From: Streptomyces oceani
GTDB lineage: Bacteria > Actinomycetota > Actinomycetes > Streptomycetales > Streptomycetaceae
Direction of reading: 5' to 3'
Assembly: GCF_001751245.1 (NCBI RefSeq)
Contig: NZ_LJGU01000113.1
Location: 174,189-238,188, forward strand
Length of the DNA: 64,000 nucleotides
Part shown: positions 25,759 to 32,774 of the stretch, piece after piece
Layout of the letters: each line of letters begins with the position of its first letter
How positions within the stretch are numbered: the first letter of the stretch is position 1
Notes under the pieces: generated by a model
What the model saw: the letters and a program-made list of their open reading frames with translations, nothing else
What the model was told of the DNA's origin: nothing
Databases searched by the model: none
Program-made: the position numbers and the translations under genes

Positions 25759-27120
25759 TCAGGGGAGCCGGATCATCTTCTTGTTCACGAACTCGTTGAA
25801 AGCCAGATGACCCAACTCCCGCCCGGTTCCGGAGCGCTTCACCCCGCCGAAGGGCAACTCGGCTCCCTCGACCCCGACATCGTTCACGAAGACCATGCCG
25901 GCCTCGAGCCGGTCCGCGACACGCATGGCCTGTTCCTGGTCGGAGGTGAAGACGTACGACCCCAGGCCGTACGGCGTGTCGTTGGCGACGGCCAGCGCGT
26001 GCTCCTCGTCCTCCGCCCGGTGCAGCATGGCGACGGGGCCGAACAGCTCCTCGTGGTAGGCGGGATTGTCCGCGGTCACGCCGGTGAGCACGGCGGGTGA
26101 GACGAAGTTGCCCCGGCTCGGCGCGGCTCGGTGGAGCGTCGCTCCGTGCTCGACCGCCCGCTGGACCTGCGCTTCCAACCGCTGAGCGGCCGCGCTCGAC
26201 GACAGCGGGCCCAGGACGGTGTCGGGGTCGGTCGGGTCGCCTGGTTCCAGGGCGGTGAGGGCCTTGATGAACCGCTCGGCGAAGCGCTCGTAGAACTCGC
26301 TGAGGACGATGATCCGCTTGGCGGCGTTGCATGCCTGACCGGTGTTGTCGATGCGGGCGGCGACGGCCTTCTCCACCACGGTGTCCAGATCATCGTCGGT
26401 CAGGACGAGGAAGGGGTCCGAGCCGCCCAGCTCCAGCACGACCTTCTTGAGGTGGCGGCCGGCGAGTTCCGCCACCGCCTGGCCGGCGCGCTCGGAGCCG
26501 GTGAGGGACACGCCCCGTACGCGTGGGTCCGCGATCAGCTTCGCTGCCTGGTCGTTGCTGGCGTAGAGGTTGGTGTAGGCATGAGCCGGCAGACCCGCGT
26601 CGGCGAAGATCCGCTCCAGGAAGGCGGCCGACTCCGGGCATTGCGGAGCGTGCTTGAGCAGGATCGTGTTGCCGATCAGCAGGTTCGGCGCCACGAACCG
26701 GGCGACCTGGTAGGCGGGATAGTTCCACGGCATGATCCCCAGCAGCACGCCGAGCGGCGCGCTGCGCACCAGCGCGCTGCCGGACTCGAGCCGGATCTCC
26801 TGGTCAGCCAGGCAGGACCGTGCGATCTCGGCGGAGTGGCGGTAGATGTCGACGCAGAAGTCGACCTCGCCACGAGCCTGTTCGATGGGCTTGCCCATCT
26901 CGGTCACCATGATCCGCGCGAGCTCCTCGCGTCGTTCCGCGTGCAGCTCGCTGACCCGTGTGATCAGGGCGGACCGCTGCTGGAGGGTGTACTCGCGAGC
27001 CCAGGTCGACTGCGTGGCGTGGGTCGCCCGCAGGGCGGCTTCGAGCAGCTCGTCAGTGATCGTCGGGATTTCCCGCAGCAGCTCGCCGGTCGCGGGGTTG
27101 ATGACTGCGTACGTGCTCAT
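25759..27120 (-). CDS. NAD(P)-dependent aldehyde dehydrogenase (succinate-semialdehyde type)
   Basis: 453 aa. LGIMPWNYPAYQVARFVAPNL, general base Glu in VLELGGSDPFLVL (about 228), catalytic Cys in NTGQACNAAKR (about 262), and PFGGVKRSGTGRELG. The length and sequence suit the GabD/SSADH group. If the Rieske enzyme cleaves carnitine, malic semialdehyde is expected and this would oxidise it to malate; that link is inference. A perfect 34-base-arm palindrome precedes it. Confidence 0.85.
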   Translation of the reverse strand: MSTYAVINPATGELLREIPTITDELLEAALRATHATQSTWAREYTLQQRSALITRVSELHAERREELARIMVTEMGKPIEQARGEVDFCVDIYRHSAEIARSCLADQEIRLESGSALVRSAPLGVLLGIMPWNYPAYQVARFVAPNLLIGNTILLKHAPQCPESAAFLERIFADAGLPAHAYTNLYASNDQAAKLIADPRVRGVSLTGSERAGQAVAELAGRHLKKVVLELGGSDPFLVLTDDDLDTVVEKAVAARIDNTGQACNAAKRIIVLSEFYERFAERFIKALTALEPGDPTDPDTVLGPLSSSAAAQRLEAQVQRAVEHGATLHRAAPSRGNFVSPAVLTGVTADNPAYHEELFGPVAMLHRAEDEEHALAVANDTPYGLGSYVFTSDQEQAMRVADRLEAGMVFVNDVGVEGAELPFGGVKRSGTGRELGHLAFNEFVNKKMIRLP

Positions 27121-27157
27121 GCTCTTCCTTCAGCCGGGCCTCGTCGGTCAGCACGAT

Positions 27158-27195
27158 ACTGGCAGCCATTGAACGGATGTTCAATGGCTGCCAGT
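27158..27195. promoter_or_regulatory. Perfect 17-bp inverted repeat upstream of the aldehyde dehydrogenase
   Basis: ACTGGCAGCCATTGAAC, a 4-base spacer (GGAT), then the exact reverse complement. It ends 38 bases before the ATG and lies where a promoter or operator is expected. The core TTGAACGGATGTTCAA resembles the site upstream of the Rieske gene. The stem could also form an RNA hairpin, but the position favours a regulator-binding site. Confidence 0.65.
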
Positions 27196-27477
27196 CGTTC
27201 AGGCCGGCGACGTGGTGGCCCTCAGCAGCGCGCGACATACCGAAGTGGGAACCCCTCACCGGTCAGTTCCGCCACCGGAGCACCGGCAACCACATATGGC
27301 ACCGCATGACAGTGGGTGTTCCGGACATGGCTGAGTTGCGCCCTATCGCGGCTTTCGTCTTCGCACGGACTCTGGATTCCGGACCGCCGCGCACGAAGCG
27401 CGGTGCCACTGTGCGTGAAGGGTGTGACGCGGATGGGTACGTCCACACGGTGGCCGGGGCCGGGTGGCCGTACAGGC
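27196..27477. other. Gap between the operator palindrome and the interrupted gene
   Basis: 282 bases, with an open plus-strand frame from 27177. That frame has no recognisable domain and would begin inside the operator, so it is not called. The 5' end or promoter of the transposon-interrupted gene may lie here, or it may already be deleted. Confidence 0.35.
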
Positions 27478-27796
27478 GTGTCGGGCGAGTGGACTCGGCT
27501 GAGTCGACGAGTCTCTTCCTGTCAGCCCGAGCGTCCCGGCGCCCTCAAGAAGCTGGACGGTATCGCCGCGGATCATCTGGACGTGCTGCACCGCACCATG
27601 CGGGAGGACCCGTCGGCCTTCGGACTGTACGAGGCCACCCGCGCTGCCGGTGATCGCCTCGCCGCCCACCTGAGCATCGACGCGCCACACGTCGGCACGG
27701 CACGGTTCGCCGCTCGCTTCACTCAGACGGTCGGAGGCGAAGGCGGTACGATCGCCGACGCGGCGGTCCGCCGAGCGGCCGCGGCCACCACGAGAC
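27478..27796 (+). pseudogene. 5' part of an unrecognised gene interrupted by the transposon
   Basis: From a candidate GTG at 27478 the frame reads into coding-like helical sequence (LKKLDGIAADHLDVLHRTM, then DPSAFGLYEATRAAGDRLAA) up to the GAGAC duplication at 27792-27796. Removing the transposon and one GAGAC copy joins it in frame to 35956-36326. The first ~25 codons look unlike coding sequence, so the true start may be later or lost. No family was recognised; a QatB-like partner of the downstream QueC-like gene is possible. Confidence 0.6.
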
Positions 27797-27845
27797 GGCC
27801 CTGTTCTCGTATAGCTACGGCGAGCGGACATGTAGCGCTACGTGA
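27797..27845 (+). repeat. Left terminal inverted repeat of the Tn3-family element
   Basis: 49 bases; differs from the right end at positions 28 and 44. The last eight bases overlap the stop and final codons of the recombinase gene. Confidence 0.93.
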
Positions 27846-28767
27846 TGCTTGAGGCTGGGGTCGGCGCGAGGGTGTTGACGCGGTTCTCGTAGTCGCGGCG
27901 GGCCTTGCGCTGCGCCGGGACCACGGGGGCGCCCGGGGTGCCGTCGAGGGGCTGGCAGCGCGCGAGGAGCTGGCGGTGCACGTCGGGGGCGGCGGTGACG
28001 CGCAGGGTGTAGCCCTGTCCGCGCCGTACGGTCACGCCCTGGTCGAGCGCGGCCCGCTCGACGTCGTCCAGGGCGAAGGTGCGGAGGAAGTCGGCGACCT
28101 TGCCGGGCATGTCGAGGGTGACCGGCAGCTCCGGAACCGGGCCGTCTTCGCGGCCGGCGCCGGTGTGCTCGGGCATCAGGTCGGCGAGGGCCGTGCGGAC
28201 GGCGCCGCGGCTGACGCCCAGCTCGCGGGCCAGGGCGGCGATCGAACGGCCTTCCAGGTACACGGTGCGCACGTCGGCGGTCTTGTCGGCCGGGACGGCC
28301 GGGCGCCGTCCGCCCTTGTTACTCTTCGCCTCGGCGGCCCGCAGCCCGTCGTAGGTCAGTTCGCGCTGGAGTTCTCCGGCGGCGGCGAGGGTCTGCACCA
28401 TGAACTTCACGGTCGACAGCAGCTCGCCGGTGCGCGGGTGGCGGGCGGTGAGGTCCATGGCGGAGAACGCGCCGTCGTGGATGCGCAGGGCGAGGTGGCC
28501 TGTGTGGAGGGCGTCGAGCACGTCGAGGATGTGCTGGTTGCCGCGCACGAGGCGGAACATCTCGGAGATGTGCACGGTGTCGCCCGGTCGCGCGTACGTC
28601 AGCAGCTCGCCGAACTTCGGGCGGTCCAGGGGGCGGAGGCGGCTGGAGGTGCCGGCCTCCTCCTCGAAGACGACCGGGTCCTCGATCCCGGCCTCGTCCA
28701 GGAGGAGGTTCTGCCGGGCGGTCGACTGCTGGTCGGTCGAGACCCGCTTGTAGATCAGGTTCGCCAC
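27838..28767 (-). CDS. tnpR: Serine recombinase (resolvase/invertase) with long C-terminal extension
   Basis: 309 aa from GTG 28767 (GGAAGGGG upstream); typical TnpR proteins are about 185-200 aa. Catalytic Ser in IYKRVSTDQQS (residue 9), with Arg residues in FRLVRGN further on. An HTH of Hin type lies at about 165-195 (GRSIAALARELGVSRGAVRTAL). Residues after about 205 are an extra domain of unknown role. It should resolve cointegrates. Its stop lies inside the left terminal repeat. Confidence 0.85.
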   Translation of the reverse strand: MANLIYKRVSTDQQSTARQNLLLDEAGIEDPVVFEEEAGTSSRLRPLDRPKFGELLTYARPGDTVHISEMFRLVRGNQHILDVLDALHTGHLALRIHDGAFSAMDLTARHPRTGELLSTVKFMVQTLAAAGELQRELTYDGLRAAEAKSNKGGRRPAVPADKTADVRTVYLEGRSIAALARELGVSRGAVRTALADLMPEHTGAGREDGPVPELPVTLDMPGKVADFLRTFALDDVERAALDQGVTVRRGQGYTLRVTAAPDVHRQLLARCQPLDGTPGAPVVPAQRKARRDYENRVNTLAPTPASSIT

Positions 28768-29032
28768 CGAGGGCCCCTTCCGTGCGGAGGAATGGACCCT
28801 ACCTGTCACCAGTCACCATCGGATCTGATTGGATTCGCGCCGTCGCGGACCCCCGGATCACGCGGGTTCATTGGACACGCCGCCGCCCTGTCGTCAAAGG
28901 ATCGTTTGATGAGAGGCGCGCCGTCGAAGGCCGTGGTTCTTCGGGCAGCTGTCTGTCCTGGCCCACGCTCGCCCGTCGTGGATGTGCGCATGCGGTGCCC
29001 ACTACGGCCTGATGACCGCTTGAGATAGGCGA
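28768..29032. other. Gap with a candidate res site for the recombinase
   Basis: 265 bases upstream of the recombinase. A 16-base near-palindrome (28894-28909, 7 of 8 pairs, TCAAAGGATCGTTTGA) and a direct repeat CGCGCCGTCG (near 28837 and 28917) could be resolution subsites. No gene is convincing here. Confidence 0.35.
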
Positions 29033-29316
29033 TCAGGGCTTCACGAGGTGCAGTACCTGCATGCCCGCCGTCCCGGTGCCGTCATAACGGATCTCCAGCC
29101 CGGCAGCGCGGCATTGGTCCAACAGCCATGCAGAGGCCACCCGCAGCTTGGGATAGCTGCTGACGTGAAGTTCCCAACTGTTCCCTGTTCGGACGTGGAG
29201 CAGGTCGTGGACCATCACCGTGTCCTCATCGCGGTATTCGAGGAAGCAGGTAAGCAGCCGGTCGTCAGCGCTTCGCACGGGGAGGAAACGGTCGGTGCCG
29301 AGCAGTTCCGATGTAA
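29033..29316 (-). pseudogene. C-terminal fragment of a methyltransferase-like protein
   Basis: The frame ending at 29033 reads LLGTDRFLPVRSADDRLLT, then CFLEYRDEDTVMVHDLLHVR, then SSYPKLRVASAWLLDQC and a GMQVLHLVKP end. This resembles the C-terminal third of small class I SAM-dependent methyltransferases of actinobacteria. No SAM-binding N-terminus is present, because upstream sequence in the same direction belongs to a transposase fragment in another frame. Confidence 0.5.
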
Positions 29317-29778
29317 GGTGGCGAGGTCGAACAGGGCGATAGGGCGTTCGTTGCCCGACCAGCAGCGGTCCCACAGCCACCGGGCCAACTTCCACCAGGT
29401 GTCGCCCTTCAAGTCCTGGTAGCCATAAGCGTCCTTGATGGCGTTCTGGTGGTCCCAGCGGGTACGCTCGGCGTCGTACCCGGCCAGCACCGAGGCAGGA
29501 TGGCCAAGCTGGTCGGCGACGTATGCGACGACCTCGGTGGGCGTGTCCTCGGGCTTGTCCATGAAGGTGCCCAGGAACCGCACGGTGCCGAGCTGGACGG
29601 CATAGCCGAGCTGCGATCTCGCGCCATGGCAGGCTATCGCCCGCCGCCGCGCGTCGCGATCCAGCAGGAAGTAGCCGGCAAGCTGCCCGTCGTCCGACAC
29701 CACGGTGAAGGTGCCGTAGCTGCGGCGCTGCTCGTCGGTCAGGAACGCCACCTGCCCCTGCACCTCCCCATGGTTCAT
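29317..29778 (-). pseudogene. N-terminal (DUF4158) fragment of a second Tn3-family transposase
   Basis: About 154 residues starting at ATG 29778 with VAFLTDEQRRSYGTF, then GYAVQLGTVRFLGTFMDKPE, DHQNAIKDAYGYQDLKG and WLWDRCWSGNERPIALFDLAT. This is the beginning of a Tn3 TnpA unlike the intact one at 32775. It stops abruptly at ~29317, where methyltransferase-like sequence continues in a different frame. Remnant of an older element inside the current one. Confidence 0.75.
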
Positions 29779-29893
29779 TCCGGTGCTGTGACGGCGCTCA
29801 CCTTAAGTCACATGATCAGCGGAGGCGGAATCCGGATCAGCGTGGGGCTGCCGACAGGCTCCCGCTCACTCGCGACACCGCAGGGGCCCTCAA

Positions 29894-29920
29894 TTACCCG
29901 CTACGCGGGCCGGATATAAT
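29894..29920 (+). promoter_or_regulatory. Promoter candidate for the beta-propeller pair
   Basis: A perfect TATAAT (29915-29920) with a weak -35-like TTACCC (29894-29899), 39 bases before the first propeller ATG. A 13-base palindrome CCCGC-TAC-GCGGG (29897-29909) lies between the two elements, where a repressor could bind. Perfect -10 boxes are uncommon in such G+C-rich DNA. Confidence 0.5.
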
Positions 29921-29958
29921 CGGCTTCCGGGCTGATCTCACGGCCAATGGGAGTTGTC

Positions 29959-30978
29959 ATGTCGGTGCGGCGACTCGGTGCGCCCGAAGATCTGGAGACG
30001 TCGCATCCTCTTCCCGCGTGTTCGCCCGTCCCCCAGCGGATCACCGCGGTCGCAGTCACCGCGGACCTGCGTCGGACAGCGGTTGCGACGGCCGCACCGT
30101 GGTTCCGGGAGCTCACCGAGGTGCTGGTGCTGGCGGACGGGGCCGTGACCCGCCTGGCCGTTCCCGATCGTAGGAAGGTTGTCCGCGATCTCCTCTTCGA
30201 CCCTGATGGATCGGCGCTGACTGCCATGGGCAGCGGCAACTCCATCTACCGCTGGGCGCTCGATGATCCTTGCAGGCGATGGAGGCTGGGCATGGTCGGA
30301 AGCGGCGGGTCGCTCGACCTGCGTCTCGCCCAGGTCGCGGTCGGAGGCCGGTCGTTCGCCACGGCCAACGCATTCACCCGGAATGTTGTCGTCTGGGACG
30401 TGCGGACCCGTCGTATCTGCCACGACATCCAGGAGATCTTCAAGAACCTCACGTACGACGACCGGGTGGAGGGCGAGGGAACCGTCGCCCTGAGCGCCGA
30501 TGGATCACGCCTCGCCTTCTGCCGCCCTCGCCGCACGTTTTGGAAGGAAGACGAAGGGGCCGTCGTCCAGGAGATCGGCAGCGGATCCCACGCCGAGTAC
30601 CGTACCGGTATTCAATGGGCGAACGGCCTGGCGTTCAGTCCGAACGGTGCCGCACTCGCCGTCGTGGGCGCCCGGCCGGATCAAACAGTAACCACGATCG
30701 TCGACCTGAATGACCCGGCCGATGATCCGGAACCGGTGGTCCTGCCGACCGACGAACGCGTCGACCGGATCAACCTGCGGCCCGTATGGTGCGGCACCGA
30801 ACCGCGCGTACCGATCGTGGACCGAAACCGTGTCACCGTCTGGAACCTCGCCACGGCCACCGCCATCCTCTCGGTGGACGTCCCCGGCTCGCGGTCCGCC
30901 GCCACGCTCACCCCCGACGGCCGCACCCTGGTGATCGCTTCACCCGACGACGGCGTGCACGCCCACCCTCTGCCATGA
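29959..30978 (+). CDS. WD40-like beta-propeller protein, transposon cargo
   Basis: 339 aa from ATG 29959, with GGGAG 5 bases upstream; ATG 29947 is an alternative. Repeated blade-like units: ITAVAVTADLRRTAVATAAP, VRDLLFDPDGSALTAMGSGN, NVVVWDVRTRRICHDIQ, GEGTVALSADGSRLAFCRP, NGLAFSPNGAALAVVGA, VTVWNLATATAILSVDVPG. No signal peptide, membrane helix or enzymatic domain. Such folds are usually protein-binding scaffolds. It lies 27 bases before a second propeller gene in the same direction. The function is not known. Confidence 0.72.
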   Translation: MSVRRLGAPEDLETSHPLPACSPVPQRITAVAVTADLRRTAVATAAPWFRELTEVLVLADGAVTRLAVPDRRKVVRDLLFDPDGSALTAMGSGNSIYRWALDDPCRRWRLGMVGSGGSLDLRLAQVAVGGRSFATANAFTRNVVVWDVRTRRICHDIQEIFKNLTYDDRVEGEGTVALSADGSRLAFCRPRRTFWKEDEGAVVQEIGSGSHAEYRTGIQWANGLAFSPNGAALAVVGARPDQTVTTIVDLNDPADDPEPVVLPTDERVDRINLRPVWCGTEPRVPIVDRNRVTVWNLATATAILSVDVPGSRSAATLTPDGRTLVIASPDDGVHAHPLP

Positions 30979-31005
30979 CCCCCGCGCCAACGAGGCCCCG
31001 CTGCG

Positions 31006-32307
31006 ATGAGCACCCTTGACGAACTACTGAACGCACGCCCGACCAAAGAGATATGGCACGAAATCTGCCAGCTTCTTCCCGAGTTGAACGAGGAGCAACT
31101 GTCCACGATCGCACCCCGGGTGCTGTCCTGGCCCGCGCAGCAGCGTCCAATGCCCGACGACTGGTGGGACCAGTGGACAACGGGCGATGTGCGCCCGCAC
31201 CACTCCCTCGCCGGAGTGCGCCACCTCGGGATCCTTCGCGTCGCTGACGCTGAGGACGAGCACGACGAAGGCGAGGAGACGGGACTCGACGACGCGGACT
31301 TCTACCACGGGGCAACCGCCGTAGCGGCGCCCTCCGATCTGTCCTGGGTGGCGTTGGGCGCGGCAGCCGAGTGGCACCACAACGGCGGCGACATCGTCCG
31401 CTGGAACACCATTGAGAAGGATCGGCTGACCTGGCTCCTCGGAGGAGGCGACTATCACGACGAGCCCCACGACATGCAGGTCAGCCCGGACGGTCGAACC
31501 GTGCTGACGTCCGTCGAAAGCTGCCTGCACGCCTGGTCCGCCGAGACCGGGGATGAGCTGTGGACCCATCCGGAGCGCAGCGGATCGGACGACGAGGAAG
31601 AGGAAGAGGACGACTTCGGCGACGAGGAGGACGAGGAGGACGAGGACGAAGACTTGGTCCGGATCAGCTTCAGCGGCGACAGCTGTCGAGTGGCCATCGG
31701 CACCTGCACGTCGGGCCGGGTCGAGGTCAGAGAGGCGGAGACGGGCCGGGTGGTGCTCAGCATCCCGGCCGGGCAGCAGGCCTTTGGCCCCGTCGCACTG
31801 GACGAGAATGGTCGGCTGCTGGCACACACGTCGCCGGGAGGCCGCGTGGTGGTTCGCGAGGCCGACAGCGGCACCGTGCTGGTCACCGCCCAGACCCGGC
31901 TCAGCCATGTGAACGCCCTCGCCATGGCCCCTGACGGGACCGCAGTGTTCGCCGTGGGTGGTACGGCCGACGATGCTGCACCAGCCGCCCAACTGCTGAA
32001 ACTCGACCCCGCCCACGCGGTCGGTGCGCTCATCCGGCCGACGGAGCTTCCGGTCGAGATCGACACAAGCTCGTTCACTTTCGCGACGCGTGCCATGTGG
32101 ACCGACCGCGGCCCGTACGCCTTCGTCACGGCGGACAAGGGCTCGGTGCTCTTCGACTCGACCGCGCGGACGCTGTGGGCATACCCAACCCGCCAGATCG
32201 TCTCGTTCACTCCCGATGGAAGAGCGATGGTGACAGTCGACGAGACCATCGAGGCATGGTTCCTCACCGGCCTGGCCGCCCCCGAGCCGACCACCGCCGG
32301 CGACTGA
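31006..32307 (+). CDS. WD40/PQQ-like beta-propeller protein with acidic tract, transposon cargo
   Basis: 433 aa. N-terminal ~100 residues are helical and acidic (LDELLNARPTKEIWHEICQ), then blades such as MQVSPDGRTVLTSVESCLH, VEVREAETGRVVLSIPAGQQ, ALAMAPDGTAVFAVGG. A run of about 23 residues, nearly all Asp/Glu, is encoded at 31588-31659, in a loop between blades. No secretion signal. Probably co-transcribed with the first propeller gene. The acidic tract suggests DNA mimicry or a cation- or protein-binding loop; that is speculation. Confidence 0.7.
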   Translation: MSTLDELLNARPTKEIWHEICQLLPELNEEQLSTIAPRVLSWPAQQRPMPDDWWDQWTTGDVRPHHSLAGVRHLGILRVADAEDEHDEGEETGLDDADFYHGATAVAAPSDLSWVALGAAAEWHHNGGDIVRWNTIEKDRLTWLLGGGDYHDEPHDMQVSPDGRTVLTSVESCLHAWSAETGDELWTHPERSGSDDEEEEEDDFGDEEDEEDEDEDLVRISFSGDSCRVAIGTCTSGRVEVREAETGRVVLSIPAGQQAFGPVALDENGRLLAHTSPGGRVVVREADSGTVLVTAQTRLSHVNALAMAPDGTAVFAVGGTADDAAPAAQLLKLDPAHAVGALIRPTELPVEIDTSSFTFATRAMWTDRGPYAFVTADKGSVLFDSTARTLWAYPTRQIVSFTPDGRAMVTVDETIEAWFLTGLAAPEPTTAGD

Positions 32308-32774
32308 GGCCCAGGCGGCAGCAGCCGGAGGGGTGTGAAACTGGCGACCTCGCGTAATCGTGAGCCCTGATGAGTGCTGAGTGTAGTGAGTTCAAGCGTT
32401 GTCGCGGGCGCGTTCGAGGACGCGGTACACCGTCGCCCGGCTGACGGAGAACAGCTCGGCGAGGTCTGCGATGGTGTGTTCGCCGGTGGCGTGCTCCTTG
32501 AGGAGATCCCCTTACGGGCAAGATCCCCAAGAGGGGATCGCCACCATCGGGAGCGGTGTCAACAAATGTGACGGCAAACTGCACTCTCCGGATGGTTCCT
32601 ACTCGACCGCCTATTCACAGGACGACATTATCTGCTTGTGCAAGCAATATGAAGAGGGGCTTCGTGATCGGGCATCGCGCAACCAGCCGCACCACACCGA
32701 TGCGCGGTGCTGGGAGGAGCGGCAGTCACACTGCGCTGGGGTGACGGCTCCCGCCCGGCACCCGGCTCAGTCCT
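32308..32774. other. Gap between cargo and tnpA, with resolvase debris
   Basis: 467 bases. The left third holds a resolvase C-terminal remnant (listed separately). From about 32560 to 32680 the sequence is less G+C-rich than its surroundings and carries no credible gene; it could hold an old res site. The last ~90 bases precede the tnpA stop. Confidence 0.4.
32392..32508 (-). pseudogene. C-terminal HTH remnant of a TnpR resolvase
   Basis: Reading the minus strand to the TGA at 32392-32394 gives LKEHATGEHTIADLAELFSV, then SRATVYRVLERARDNA and stop. This is the DNA-binding HTH that ends classical Tn3 resolvases. The catalytic domain is absent. It is probably the element's original resolvase, displaced functionally by the larger recombinase at 27838. 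Confidence 0.75.

Noticed and set aside
27177..27653. A 158-codon plus-strand frame
   Set aside because: It begins inside the perfect palindrome and has no protein-like pattern. The coding-like sequence in this region is in another frame.
32556..32744. A 62-codon frame in the transposon gap
   Set aside because: No ribosome site or domain; it lies in what may be an old res region.
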